A DNA stretch of 64,000 bases from DATMER01 sp031390755 (GTDB taxonomy: Bacteria; Acidobacteriota; Thermoanaerobaculia; Multivoradales; UBA5704): assembly GCA_031390755.1 (NCBI GenBank), contig JANMTS010000074.1, positions 124,001-188,000 on the forward strand. The letters run 5' to 3'. Below are positions 40,803 through 54,049 of the stretch, piece after piece. A model generated the notes under the pieces. The model was not told the origin of the DNA. It ran no database searches and saw only the letters and a program-made list of their open reading frames with translations. The translations under genes and the position numbers were made by a program. The stretch's first letter is position 1, and each line of letters begins with the position of its first letter.

Positions 40803-42950
40803 ATGAACCGGCGCATCCTTCTTCCCTTGCTCTTCCTGATCCTCCTGCCCGGGTCCGCCCGCGCCTCCGACGCCCCCTTGCAGAAGGGCGTCCTTGCCCG
40901 GGCCATCCGCCTGGTCGAGCAGCCCGAGGAGAAGAAGGGGCCCTTCCCCATGCCGTTCGGGACCACGCCCCAGGACGTGGACATCAACTCGATGATCCAC
41001 GTGAGGATCTCCACCGAGGATCTGCTCGCCGGACTGGCGGACAGTCCGGCCCTCACTCCGGCGGCCCAGGAGACCGTGGCCCTCAGCAAGAGCGCCGAAG
41101 AGCTGAAGAAGGCCGACGCTCTTCTGCAGAGTGCCATCGCGAACGCCACGAAACTGGCGAAGCTCGCGGCGGACGGAAAGCAGGGCTCGCCGGAGTTTGG
41201 ACAGATCGCCCGGGAAGACCAGACCGACGTTTCCAAGATGCTGACGATCGCGGTCGCCCACATGGACGCCCTGAAGGCTTCACCGCGGCCCGACTTCCGC
41301 GAGCACGCCGCTGGGGCGAGAGAGCGCTCCAACGCAACGATCCTCCAGGGTCGTCTCGCCTATGCGGCCTTCCTCGTCGAGGAGATCGACTGGACCCTGG
41401 AACAGCTCGAAGCCGCCCGCGCCCGTCTGGAGAGGGAGTCGCCCAGCCTGGCCCTGGTCCTCTCGGCTTCGCTCGTGCGCCCCGGCGGCACGACCGAGGT
41501 TGGCCTTCCCCACTACAACGACATTCCCATCGGCGTGCCCAAGAGCATCGACAAGCTGAGCCTGGCGCTGACGCCCGAGCAGATCGCCTTGCAGCAGGAC
41601 GCGGCGGATCTCGCCAAGGTGCTCAACAACGCGATCCAGAGGAGCGCCGAGCTTCAGGAGGCCGTCCGCGCGCTCCTCGCCTCCAAGGGGGTCGACGTTA
41701 CCGCCCTGGAGGATGCCCTCGACCGGGTGAAGGAAGACGCGGACGATCTTCGCGCAACCGACTGGCACCAAGTTGGAAACGATCTGGAAGACCGGCTTCG
41801 GCAGGCAGCTCTGGATGCCACGGCCGAGCAGCGCAGACTCCTCGAAGAGACCGTCATCCCCGAGGCTGAGGCGCTTCAGTCGCGGGGCCAGGATCTCCGG
41901 CCCACCCTGATCGGGCTTCTCTCCAGCGTGCAGACCCTGAAGGCCAGCCTCTCCGGCAGCTCCAATCAGGATCCCGCCGCGCGGATCGTTGCGCTTCTCA
42001 CCCTGGCGCAGGCCGGAGCGGATCTGGCTTCGGGAGATCTCTTCCGGACCCTCCGCGCCGAGCTGGACCTGTGGTCCAAGGCCGTGACATCGCTCAAGTC
42101 CCAGGTGGAGGGGATCCGGGCTTCGGCTCAGGGCCTGCCCGAAACTCTCCAGGAACAGATCGAGGAAATCCTCAGTCGGGCCGCCGAGGATCAGCTCGGT
42201 GCTTTGAAAACCCACCTCGTCGAGCTGCGCGCCGCGGCGGTCAAGGTCGGGGATCAGCTCCGGGCCGCGGTCAAGGATCTCGAAGGCGTCTCGGCTCTGG
42301 CGGTGGCGCTCGATCAGCCTCCTCCGGATACCTCCTTCCGGGTGGCCTTCACGGACATCAAGGACACCTGGCTGGATATCCGGACCCTCAACCCGCGCGC
42401 CGAGGACGACGTGGTCGTGCTGCGCGCCTGGCTGTACCAGATGGCGCCGTCTCAGGAAGACCCGACCAGGCTGGTCGAAGGCGCGGAGTTGGACAGCGAC
42501 CTCCAGCAGCTTCGCCTCCTGCGGTTCGGCTGGTACTCGAACCCCGGGGTCGGCGTGGTCTATATGAGCTCGGTGAACGATCTGGCCGAGGATGACGACG
42601 GCCAGGAGAAGCAGACCCGGGCTTTCGCGCCGCAGGTGTCCTGGATGCTCCGCCACCGTGCCTGGAGGACGCCGTCGACCGAAGCTGCGCCGCCGCCCTT
42701 CCGGTTCGAGCCGCGCTGGTGGCACTCCCTGTCCCTGGGACTGCACACGCTCTCGCTGGACCTGGACAACGACAACCAGCAGGAGTTGGGCCTGGGCGTC
42801 AGCGTGAGCCTCGTCAACGGCTTCCTCCAGATCGGCGGAGGCTGGGACGTGAGCCTGGACGACGAGCCCTACGTGTTCATCGGCACGAAGCTCCTCGACC
42901 TGGCAAGGAGCTTCGGGATCAGCCGCAAACCGGCGGCGCCGCCGGAATAG
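40803..42950 (+). CDS. large exported helical protein with a beta-rich C-terminus
   Basis: 715 aa. Signal peptide (LLPLLFLILLPGSARA). Residues about 60-480 are long amphipathic helices likely to form coiled coils (AEELKKADALLQSAIANATKL, LEDALDRVKEDADDLRA). The final 170 residues have alternating strands (WWHSLSLGLHTLSLDLDND, ELGLGVSVSLVNGFLQIGGGW, DVSLDDEPYVFIGTKLLDL) reminiscent of an outer-membrane beta sheet or barrel end. No named family. It lies directly behind the M15 peptidase gene, so an envelope function is plausible. Confidence 0.65.
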   Translation: MNRRILLPLLFLILLPGSARASDAPLQKGVLARAIRLVEQPEEKKGPFPMPFGTTPQDVDINSMIHVRISTEDLLAGLADSPALTPAAQETVALSKSAEELKKADALLQSAIANATKLAKLAADGKQGSPEFGQIAREDQTDVSKMLTIAVAHMDALKASPRPDFREHAAGARERSNATILQGRLAYAAFLVEEIDWTLEQLEAARARLERESPSLALVLSASLVRPGGTTEVGLPHYNDIPIGVPKSIDKLSLALTPEQIALQQDAADLAKVLNNAIQRSAELQEAVRALLASKGVDVTALEDALDRVKEDADDLRATDWHQVGNDLEDRLRQAALDATAEQRRLLEETVIPEAEALQSRGQDLRPTLIGLLSSVQTLKASLSGSSNQDPAARIVALLTLAQAGADLASGDLFRTLRAELDLWSKAVTSLKSQVEGIRASAQGLPETLQEQIEEILSRAAEDQLGALKTHLVELRAAAVKVGDQLRAAVKDLEGVSALAVALDQPPPDTSFRVAFTDIKDTWLDIRTLNPRAEDDVVVLRAWLYQMAPSQEDPTRLVEGAELDSDLQQLRLLRFGWYSNPGVGVVYMSSVNDLAEDDDGQEKQTRAFAPQVSWMLRHRAWRTPSTEAAPPPFRFEPRWWHSLSLGLHTLSLDLDNDNQQELGLGVSVSLVNGFLQIGGGWDVSLDDEPYVFIGTKLLDLARSFGISRKPAAPPE

Positions 42951-42964
42951 CCGGAGCAGGTCGT

Positions 42965-44629
42965 CTACGTCTGAAGCACGCCGGTCCTGAGCTCCGGCAC
43001 ATGGGGATTCATCGCGGCGCAGGCCAGGGAGCGGGCGATCACTTCCCGGGTCTGCGCCGGATCGATGATGGCGTCGACCCAGAGGCGCGCCGCGGCGTAA
43101 CGCGGATTCATCGCCGCGTCGTAGCGCGCCTTGATCTCCGAGAGACGGGCCTGCTTCTCCTCCTCCGAGACTTCCGCGCCGCGGTTCTTGAGCTGGATCG
43201 AGAGCAGGGTCTTGCTGGCCTGGTCGCCGCCCATGACCGCGGTGGCCGCGGACGGCCAGGAGTAGAGGAACCGCGCGCCATAAGCCTTCCCGCACATGGC
43301 GTAATTGCCCGCGCCGTAGGAGTTCCCCACGAAGAGCGTGATCTTGGGGACGGTCGAGTTCGCCACGGCGTTGACCATCTTCGCGCCGTCCTTGATGATG
43401 CCGCCCCGCTCGGCACGGCTGCCCACCATGAAGCCGGTCACATCCTGGATGAACAGGAGCGGGATCTTCTTCTGGTTGCACAGCTCCACGAAGCGCGCGC
43501 CCTTGTCCGCGGCCTCGGAGTAGATGACGCCGCCGATCTGCAGCTCCTTGTCTGCCGGGCCGGTGCCGGTCTTCCGCGGCACGATCGAGCGCTGGTTGGC
43601 CACGATCCCCACCGCATGGCCGCCGATCCAACCCGTGCCGCAGACCAGCGTCTGGCCGTAGGTGGCCTTGTACTCGTCGAGCTCGCTGCCGTCGAGCAGC
43701 CGGGCCAGCAGCTCGTAGGTGTCGTACGGCCGCGACCGGTCGATGGGCATGATGCCGTAGAGATCCTCGGCCGCCTGGAGAGGCTCCACCGGCTCGCGGT
43801 AGGCGAACGGCGCGCGCTCGCCGGCCGCGAGCTGCTCGAACTGACTGCGGATCTTCTGGAGGCAGGTCAGGTCGTCGGGATGGCGGTGGTCCACGACACC
43901 CGAGATGTCGCACTGGACCAGCGCGCCGCCCAGCTCCTCGTTGTCGATGCGCTCGCCGATCGCGGCCTGCACGAGGTGAGAGCCGGCCAGGAAGATCGAC
44001 CCGGTCCCCTCCACGATGTGGCACTCGTCGCTCATGATCGGGAGATAGGCGCCGCCGGCCACGCAGGAGCCCATGATGGCCGCCATCTGGAAGATCCCCT
44101 CGGCGGACAGACGGGCGTTGTTGTAGAACGCGCGGCCGAAGTGCTCCCGGTCCGGGAAGATCTCGTCCTGGAGCGGCAGGAAGACGCCCGCCGAGTCCAC
44201 CAGGTAGACGATCGGCAGCCGGTTTTCCATGGCGATCTCCTGCGCCCGCAGCACCTTCTTGCAGGTCAGGGGAAACCAGGCCCCGGCCTTCACGGTCGCG
44301 TCGTTCGAGACCACCACGACCTCGCGGCCGTGGATCCTGCCGATCCCGGTCACCACTCCGGCTCCCGGAGCGCCGCCGTACTCCTGATAGAAGCCGTGAG
44401 CCACCCAGAGCCCCAGCTCGAGGAACGGCGCCCTCGGATCGCAGAGGGCCTCGACGCGCTCGCGGGCGGTCATCTTCCCCTGCGACCGCTGCTTGTCCAG
44501 GGCCTTGAGCCCGCCCCCCTGGCGGATGACCTCTTCTTCGTCCCGCAATCGCACCACTTCGCCGCGCCAGTGCTCGGACTGGCGTTCGAAGGCATCGTTT
44601 CGTTTGAGCTTGGACTCCAGAATTCCCAC
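42965..44629 (-). CDS. acyl-CoA carboxylase carboxyltransferase (beta) subunit
   Basis: 554 aa. Biotin-dependent carboxyltransferase of the methylcrotonyl/propionyl/geranyl-CoA carboxylase type. Acyl-CoA site motifs are GGAYLPIMSDECHIVEGTGS and the C-terminal half GGIIKDGAKMVNAVANSTVP, GNSYGAGNYAMCGKAYGARF. With the AtuA-like and crotonase genes 3.8 kb away it suggests a branched-chain or terpenoid acyl-CoA breakdown route; the biotin carboxylase alpha subunit is not in the window. Confidence 0.88.
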   Translation of the reverse strand: MGILESKLKRNDAFERQSEHWRGEVVRLRDEEEVIRQGGGLKALDKQRSQGKMTARERVEALCDPRAPFLELGLWVAHGFYQEYGGAPGAGVVTGIGRIHGREVVVVSNDATVKAGAWFPLTCKKVLRAQEIAMENRLPIVYLVDSAGVFLPLQDEIFPDREHFGRAFYNNARLSAEGIFQMAAIMGSCVAGGAYLPIMSDECHIVEGTGSIFLAGSHLVQAAIGERIDNEELGGALVQCDISGVVDHRHPDDLTCLQKIRSQFEQLAAGERAPFAYREPVEPLQAAEDLYGIMPIDRSRPYDTYELLARLLDGSELDEYKATYGQTLVCGTGWIGGHAVGIVANQRSIVPRKTGTGPADKELQIGGVIYSEAADKGARFVELCNQKKIPLLFIQDVTGFMVGSRAERGGIIKDGAKMVNAVANSTVPKITLFVGNSYGAGNYAMCGKAYGARFLYSWPSAATAVMGGDQASKTLLSIQLKNRGAEVSEEEKQARLSEIKARYDAAMNPRYAAARLWVDAIIDPAQTREVIARSLACAAMNPHVPELRTGVLQT

Positions 44630-44691
44630 GTCGTGTCTCCTTGAGCTGGCCTTCAGCGCCGGGGATTATATGGGTGTTACGATCCCGGACC

Positions 44692-45477
44692 ATGAAGGTC
44701 CACCTGCTCGCCTTCGCTTCCGCCGGTGACGCCCTCGGCGCGACCGAGATGGAACTCGAGCTTCCCGACGGGAGCCGGGTCGCCGACCTGCGCGCCCGGC
44801 TCGACCGGGACCATCCGAAGCTCGGCCCGCTCTGGCCCCGCCTCGCGGTGGCCGTGGACGGCCAGATCGCCGGCCCCGACGCCCTGCTGACCGAAGGCGT
44901 CGAGGTCGCGCTCCTCCCACCCGTGTCGGGCGGTAATCTCAGCCTCGGTCGGACCGCCCTCACGGACGACGCCATCGACGTGGACGCCGCGGTCCGCAGC
45001 GTGGAGGATCCCGGCTTCGGCGCGGTCGTGACCTTCCTGGGGACAGTCCGCAACCATCACGCCGGCCGGCCGGTCGAGAGGCTGACCTACAGCGCCTATG
45101 GCCGGATGGCCGCCGACGCGCTGGCGACCATCGCGAGAGAGTTGGAAGCCGCCGCGCCCGTGCGGGTGGCGATCGTTCACCGTCTGGGAGACGTGCCTGT
45201 CGGAGAGCCCAGCGTGGTCATCGCCGTGGGCTCGGCCCACCGCGCCGCAGCCTATGAAGCCAGCCGCACCGCCCTGGAGCGCCTCAAGGCCGAGACGCCC
45301 ATCTGGAAGCGGGAGCACTATGCGGAAGGTGAGGCGGTGTGGCGGGAGGAGGAGCCGCTCATCCCGATCCCCTCGATCAGCCGAGAACCGGCAGCAGGGT
45401 CGACACCAGATCCCGGTTCGCCGGGGTCAGGGCGTGGCGGTACTGGCGGGCCAGAGCCGCCGTCTCCTCACGGGTGA
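44692..45477 (+). CDS. MoaD-MoaE fusion (molybdopterin synthase)
   Basis: 261 aa. Residues about 1-82 are a MoaD-like ubiquitin fold ending in the carrier tail LLPPVSGG. Residues about 85-225 are MoaE: GFGAVVTFLGTVRNHHAGRPV, VAIVHRLGDVPVGEPSVVIAV, ERLKAETPIWKREHY. Together they form molybdopterin synthase. The last 35 residues after EEEPLIP are low-complexity and overlap the convergent mqnC gene. moaA lies at 57027, so cofactor genes are split in this genome. Fused MoaD-MoaE would need internal conjugation of the carrier tail or partner exchange. Confidence 0.86.
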   Translation: MKVHLLAFASAGDALGATEMELELPDGSRVADLRARLDRDHPKLGPLWPRLAVAVDGQIAGPDALLTEGVEVALLPPVSGGNLSLGRTALTDDAIDVDAAVRSVEDPGFGAVVTFLGTVRNHHAGRPVERLTYSAYGRMAADALATIARELEAAAPVRVAIVHRLGDVPVGEPSVVIAVGSAHRAAAYEASRTALERLKAETPIWKREHYAEGEAVWREEEPLIPIPSISREPAAGSTPDPGSPGSGRGGTGGPEPPSPHG

Positions 45478-46561
45478 CGAGGCGCTCGTAGAGGTTGGTG
45501 CGCTGCTTCGGCGTGTAGCCGGCCGAGGAGATCAGGTGCTCCATCTCGTCCTGGCTCATCCGGTAGGCGGTGCCGGCCGAGGCCACCACGTTCTCCTCGA
45601 TCATGATCGAGCCCATGTCGTCTGCACCGAAGGCGAGCGCGGCCTGGCCGATCTTCTTGCCCTGGGTCACCCAGCTCGTCTGGAAGTGGACGATGTTGTC
45701 GAAGAAGAGCCGCGAGACGGCCAGCGTCCGCAGGTACTCCTCGGCGAACGTTTCGGGGATGTCCTGCATGTCGGTGTGCTCGTGCTGGAACGTCCAGGAG
45801 ATGAAGGCGGTGAAGCCGCCCGTCTCGTCCTGAAGATCGCGCACCCGCTGGAAGTGCTCCACCCGGTCCACGAGCGGCTCGCCCATGCCGTACATCATGG
45901 TCGCCGAGGTGCGCAGGCCGTTGCGGTGGGCCTGCCGCATGATGTCGATCCACTCGTCCGCCGAGGCCTTCGGGTAGGCCAGCACGTCCTTGCGGATTTC
46001 GTCCGACAGGATCTCGGCGCCGCCGCCCGGAATCGACATGAGGCCGGCCTCCTTGAGGCGGGCGATCACGTCGTAGAAGCTCATCCGCTCCTTGCGGGCG
46101 ATGAACTTCACCTCCGGCGGCGAGAACGCGTGGACGTGGATCGACGGGTAGTTGGACCGCAGGTAGCGGAGCAGATCCTCGTAGTAGGACAGCGGCAGGT
46201 CCGGATGGACGCCGCCCTGCATCAGGATGCCGGTGCCGTTGAGCGCGATCGTCTCCTCGACCTTGCGGCCGATCTCCTCGTTCGGCAGGAGATACCCCTC
46301 GGGGTCTCCCGGCGCGCGGTAGAAGGCGCAGAAGCGGCACTTGTAGACGCAGACGTTCGTGTAGTTGACGTTCCGGTCGATGTTGTAGGTCGCGGCCGCC
46401 GGGTCGTTGAAGCGGTTCCGGACCTCGTGGGCCGCCATCCCCAGCTCAAGGAGATCCCCCTCCAGCAGCAGCGTGTGCGCGTCACCCGCCGAAATGCGGC
46501 GGCCGGCGACGGCGTCGTCGAGGATCTCAGAGACGGGGCGACCGGACGGTTCCAGCTTCAT
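45377..46561 (-). CDS. mqnC: cyclic dehypoxanthine futalosine synthase (radical SAM)
   Basis: 394 aa. Futalosine-pathway radical SAM enzyme. The cluster motif is CVYKCRFC within IDRNVNYTNVCVYKCRFCAF, and the GGG stretch is GLMSIPGGGAEIL. It converts dehypoxanthine futalosine to the cyclic form in menaquinone biosynthesis. mqnA follows upstream at 46617 on the same strand. The 3' end overlaps the MoaD-MoaE tail by about 100 bp. Confidence 0.9.
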   Translation of the reverse strand: MKLEPSGRPVSEILDDAVAGRRISAGDAHTLLLEGDLLELGMAAHEVRNRFNDPAAATYNIDRNVNYTNVCVYKCRFCAFYRAPGDPEGYLLPNEEIGRKVEETIALNGTGILMQGGVHPDLPLSYYEDLLRYLRSNYPSIHVHAFSPPEVKFIARKERMSFYDVIARLKEAGLMSIPGGGAEILSDEIRKDVLAYPKASADEWIDIMRQAHRNGLRTSATMMYGMGEPLVDRVEHFQRVRDLQDETGGFTAFISWTFQHEHTDMQDIPETFAEEYLRTLAVSRLFFDNIVHFQTSWVTQGKKIGQAALAFGADDMGSIMIEENVVASAGTAYRMSQDEMEHLISSAGYTPKQRTNLYERLVTREETAALARQYRHALTPANRDLVSTLLPVLG

Positions 46562-46616
46562 GACCTAACTCTACCTCAACTCGATTGATCCCTCTTCTCG
46601 TGAGGAAAGGGGGCAT

Positions 46617-47417
46617 TCATTCCCAAAACTCAAGGGGTTTCGGCTCCAGGATCAAGCCGTGCGCGTGGGCTCGGCGATAGAACTCCTCCAGGCCCGCGAT
46701 CTCCTCCTGACGAAGGAAGAAGTTCAGGTTCTCCGTCAGGTACGAGCGCACCTCGGAGCTGTCCAGGCCGAGCTCGCCGGCCGCCTCGCGCGACAGGATG
46801 TCCACCGAGGACAGGCCGTAGCGCAGGCTGCTCTTGAAGTAAAACGGCAGGTCGGGCAGATCCACGCCGGGGCGCACCGCCCAGACCGCGAACACGAACG
46901 GCAGACCCGTCATCGCGTTCCATTCGGCCGCAAGGTCCCAGACCTGGAACTTCTCGCGGTCCACCTTGAGCGCCGGATCTCCGATCACCAGCGCCGCGTC
47001 GGCCTCCGTGAGCATCCGCTCGGGATCCGGCCGCTCGTGAACGTACTCGGGATGCAGACCCCAGCGGGATTGGAGAAGGATGCGGACCAGCGCCACGGAC
47101 GTCCGGCTGTTCTGATCCAGCGCGACCCGCCGGACCTCTTCCATGGGGCCGCGGGACACGAGGAGAACGCTCTTCACCTCGTGGCGCGAAGCCACGCAGA
47201 GATCCGGCAGAACCTTGAGGCCGGGGATGCGCTGCACCTCGATCGACGGGATCAGCCCGATGTCGATGGCGCCCTGCCCCAGCAGCCGGGCCACCATCGA
47301 CGGCGGATGGTAGCTGGGCGCGAAGAGATCCGCATGGTGCCCCTTGAGGAAGCCCCACGCGAGCGGCCTGCTGTTCAGGAAGTTGACGATGCCGACGCGC
47401 AGCTTGGGCAAGGGCAC
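46617..47417 (-). CDS. mqnA: menaquinone biosynthesis protein MqnA (chorismate dehydratase)
   Basis: 266 aa. It resembles a periplasmic-binding-protein fold. Diagnostic parts are VGIVNFLNSRPLAWGFLKGH, IDIGLIPSIEVQRIPGLK and DAALVIGDPALKVD with LAAEWNAMTGLPFVFAVW. MqnA dehydrates chorismate as the first step of the futalosine route. It starts only a few bases from the end of rho, and mqnC lies downstream, so at least mqnA-mqnC share the pathway. Confidence 0.9.
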   Translation of the reverse strand: MPLPKLRVGIVNFLNSRPLAWGFLKGHHADLFAPSYHPPSMVARLLGQGAIDIGLIPSIEVQRIPGLKVLPDLCVASRHEVKSVLLVSRGPMEEVRRVALDQNSRTSVALVRILLQSRWGLHPEYVHERPDPERMLTEADAALVIGDPALKVDREKFQVWDLAAEWNAMTGLPFVFAVWAVRPGVDLPDLPFYFKSSLRYGLSSVDILSREAAGELGLDSSEVRSYLTENLNFFLRQEEIAGLEEFYRRAHAHGLILEPKPLEFWE

Positions 47418-47420
47418 CCC

Positions 47421-48715
<1,295 letters not shown>

Positions 48716-48736
48716 GTTGTTCCTCTTCCGTTTGAG

Positions 48737-49336
48737 TCACTCTGCACTCGATTGGAGATGGCTCACGAGTGCGCTCCAGAGCTCTTTCATCCCCTCTCCC
48801 GAGTGCGCGGAAACGGGGATCAGAGGCACGGTCTCGTCCAGCTCCAGCGCCTCTCCGACATCCCTCTGCATCGCCGACCTCTTGCTGCGAGGGATGCGGT
48901 CCACCTTCGTGGAGACCACGACCACCGGCGCGTCCAGGCTGCGGAGGTACTCCCACGCCTGCACGTCCAGCGGTGTCGCCCCCACCTTGCCGTCCACCAG
49001 CATCACGACCAGGGGAGGCTGTGTGCCGGGTCTCCGAAAATAGGTGTCGGCCAGCGCCGCCCACTCCCGGCGCTCTTCCCTCCCGGCCTTGGCATAGCCG
49101 TAACCGGGCAGGTCGACGAACCAGTAGCGCCGGTTGACCAGGAAGTAGTTGACCGAGCGCGTGCGCCCCGGGGTGGAGCTGACCTTGGCCAGCCCCTTGC
49201 GCGTCAGCAGGCGGTTCATCAGGCTCGACTTGCCCACGTTGGACCGCCCGACAAAGGCGATCTCGGGACGTCCGTCGCGCACAAAATCGCCGCTGGCGTG
49301 AGCGGATTTGATGAATTCCGCGGTCTCGACCTTCAC
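48737..49336 (-). CDS. engB: ribosome biogenesis GTPase EngB (YsxC)
   Basis: 199 aa. GTPase motifs: G1 GRSNVGKSSLMNRLL, G2 TPGRTRSVNYF, G3 DLPGYGYAK, G4 STKVDRIP, G5 VSAHSGEG. EngB helps 50S subunit assembly. It sits between lon and rho, with rho starting 21 bp downstream. Confidence 0.94.
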   Translation of the reverse strand: MKVETAEFIKSAHASGDFVRDGRPEIAFVGRSNVGKSSLMNRLLTRKGLAKVSSTPGRTRSVNYFLVNRRYWFVDLPGYGYAKAGREERREWAALADTYFRRPGTQPPLVVMLVDGKVGATPLDVQAWEYLRSLDAPVVVVSTKVDRIPRSKRSAMQRDVGEALELDETVPLIPVSAHSGEGMKELWSALVSHLQSSAE

Positions 49337-49466
49337 GCTCGCACCGGGTTCGCTTGCACGAGCCGGAGGCCTCGACGGCCCCCGGCCTGCGTCAGATTTT
49401 TCAATGGGTTCCTACGGTCTGCGGGACACCGGGCGTCAACCCGGAGCCCCTGCCGCCGGTTCGAGA

Positions 49467-51881
<2,415 letters not shown>

Positions 51882-51904
51882 GTCGCTCTCGGCTTTCTCC
51901 GGAA

Positions 51905-53143
51905 TCAGCCGGCCTTCTTGTACAGCATGATCGGCTGCACGCGGCTCGCAACGACCTCATCGTTGATCACGATCTGCTTGACGTCGCGCTGCGAGGGGAT
52001 GGTGTACATCAGGTCGAGCATCAGCTCCTCGAGGATGATCCGCAGGCCGCGGGCGCCGACGTTGCGCTTCAGCGCTTGGCGGGCGACGGCGGACAGGGAC
52101 TCGTCGGTGAACTTCAGCTCGACGCCTTCAAACTCCAGCATGGTCTGGTACTGGCGAATCAGACTGTTCTTGGGCTCATGCAGAATCCGCACCAATGCCG
52201 CCTCGTCCAGCTCCTCGAGCGTCGCGACGACCGGCAGGCGGCCGACGAACTCGGGAATGAGGCCGTACTTGATGAGGTCTTCCGGCAGAACGTTCTCCAG
52301 CCCCTGGTTCGCCTTCCTCTCCCGCTTGCCCTTGACCTCGGCTCCGAAGCCGAGCGACTTCTGGTTCATCCGGCGCTCGATGACGTCGTCGAGACCGACA
52401 AAGGCGCCGCCGCAGATGAACAGGATGTTGGTGGTGTCGATCTGCAGGAACTCCTGGTGCGGATGCTTGCGGCCACCCTGCGGCGGCACGTTGCACTGGG
52501 TTCCCTCCAGGATCTTGAGCAGGGCCTGCTGAACTCCCTCTCCGGACACGTCGCGGGTGATCGACGGATTGTCACTCTTGCGACAAATCTTGTCGACCTC
52601 GTCGATGTAGACGATGCCGCGCTGGGTCTTCTCCTTGTCGTTTCCCGAGGCCTGGTAGAGCTTCAGGATGATGTTCTCGACATCCTCGCCCACGTAGCCC
52701 GCCTCGGTGAGGGTGGTGGCGTCGGCGATCGTGAACGGAACGGACAGGAGGCGCGCCAGCGTCTGGGCGAGGAGGGTCTTGCCGGTACCCGTCGGACCGA
52801 TGAGCAGGATGTTGGACTTCTGAAGCTCCACGTCGCCATGGGACTTCTCCGCGAAGTCGATGCGCTTGTAGTGGTTGTAGACCGCCACCGCGAGCTTCTT
52901 CTTCGCCTGCTCCTGCCCGATCACGTACTCATCCAGGAGAGCCTTGATCTCCTTGGGCTTGGGCAGCGTGCTGTCCTGCTGCTGTTCGAGCATCCGATCC
53001 TCGGCGATGATGTCGAGGCAGATGTCCACGCACTCGTCGCAGATGAACACTGTCGGGCCGGCGATCAGCTTCTTCACCTCCCGCTGGCTCTTGTTGCAGA
53101 ACGAGCACCTCAGGACTTCATCGCCGCTGTCTTTCTTCGGCAT
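51905..53143 (-). CDS. clpX: Clp protease ATP-binding subunit ClpX
   Basis: 412 aa. N-terminal zinc-binding domain with CSFCNKS and CDEC, Walker A GPTGTGKTLLAQTLA, Walker B GIVYIDEVDKI and pore-loop and sensor motifs (GYVGEDVE, PEFVGRLPV). It unfolds substrates for ClpP. The ATG at 53143 (MPKKDSGDEVL) has GGAGGAG upstream; the longer start at 53182 is unlikely. A sigma70-like promoter lies at 53187-53216. Confidence 0.95.
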   Translation of the reverse strand: MPKKDSGDEVLRCSFCNKSQREVKKLIAGPTVFICDECVDICLDIIAEDRMLEQQQDSTLPKPKEIKALLDEYVIGQEQAKKKLAVAVYNHYKRIDFAEKSHGDVELQKSNILLIGPTGTGKTLLAQTLARLLSVPFTIADATTLTEAGYVGEDVENIILKLYQASGNDKEKTQRGIVYIDEVDKICRKSDNPSITRDVSGEGVQQALLKILEGTQCNVPPQGGRKHPHQEFLQIDTTNILFICGGAFVGLDDVIERRMNQKSLGFGAEVKGKRERKANQGLENVLPEDLIKYGLIPEFVGRLPVVATLEELDEAALVRILHEPKNSLIRQYQTMLEFEGVELKFTDESLSAVARQALKRNVGARGLRIILEELMLDLMYTIPSQRDVKQIVINDEVVASRVQPIMLYKKAG

Positions 53144-53186
53144 TTCTCCTCCGTTGTACGCGGAAGGTTGATCCGGGGTCATCCCG

Positions 53187-53216
53187 ATGCTAGGAGCGAA
53201 TCGAAACCCCTGTCAA
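53187..53216 (-). promoter_or_regulatory. sigma70-like promoter for clpX
   Basis: On the minus strand, TTGACA (53211-53216) and TAGCAT (53187-53192) are separated by 18 bp, about 45 bp upstream of the clpX start. It implies clpX can be transcribed separately from clpP. Confidence 0.6.
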
Positions 53217-53434
53217 CCTTGACCTGTACTTGTCCTCTAGAACGGGGGGGTGCGCCAGGCGAATTCCCCGAATTCTCCCGGATACCGCCCCCGTTTTCCG
53301 CAGTGCCGTCAACCCGTCTCCCGGTCTCTCGATGCGTCCTCACTGAGTAAGGTGTCGCGAGGGACCCCGAAAGGGTCAGCCGGCTTTTTCGGACCGGCCG
53401 CGCGGCCATGCGCCGGCGTGCGGAGAGACTCCGC

Positions 53435-54034
53435 TCACCGCGGTCCGGTCTCCTTGCGCCGCGCCATGACGCGGTCGACGATCCCGTACTCGACGGCTTC
53501 GGTCGCGGACAGGATGCGGTCGCGCTCCGTGTCGTGATGGACCTCTTCCTTGGTCTTGCCGGTATGGAGAGCCAGGATCTCGTCCAGCCGATCGCGCATC
53601 ATGAACATGTCGCGGGCGTGGATCTCGATGTCGCTCTGCTGACCCTGCAGACCCGAGAGCCAGGGCTGGTGGATGAGCACCCGGCTGTTGGGGAGCACGG
53701 TGCGCTTGCCCTTGGATCCCGACGCCAGCAGCACGGCGGCCATCGACGCGGCCTGGCCCACGCAGTAGGTGGACACGTCCGGCTTGATGTACTGCATGGT
53801 GTCGTAGATCGCCATGCCGGCCGAAACCGAGCCGCCGGGCGAGTTGATGTAGAGGGAGATGTCCTTCTCGGGGTTTTCGGCCTCCAGGAAGAGCATCTGC
53901 GCGATGATCAGGCTGGCGACGTCGTCGTCGACGGGCCGGCCGAGAAAGATGATGTTGTCCTTGAGCAGGCGCGAGTAGATGTCATACGCGCGCTCGCCGC
54001 GGTTCGACTGCTCGACCACCATGGGGATCAGCAT
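53435..54034 (-). CDS. clpP: ATP-dependent Clp protease proteolytic subunit
   Basis: 199 aa. Serine protease of the ClpP family; catalytic triad residues are visible as S97 (GQAASMAAVL), H122 (SRVLIHQP) and D172 (HHDTERDRI). It forms the barrel used by ClpX. It sits between tig and clpX, as in many bacteria. Confidence 0.96.
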   Translation of the reverse strand: MLIPMVVEQSNRGERAYDIYSRLLKDNIIFLGRPVDDDVASLIIAQMLFLEAENPEKDISLYINSPGGSVSAGMAIYDTMQYIKPDVSTYCVGQAASMAAVLLASGSKGKRTVLPNSRVLIHQPWLSGLQGQQSDIEIHARDMFMMRDRLDEILALHTGKTKEEVHHDTERDRILSATEAVEYGIVDRVMARRKETGPR

Positions 54035-54049
54035 GCGTCCTGGTTCTCC

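Noticed and set aside
41280..45053. 1257-aa minus-strand frame spanning exported protein, carboxyltransferase and MoaD-MoaE
   Set aside because: Passes through three genes in the wrong frames; no recognisable domain.
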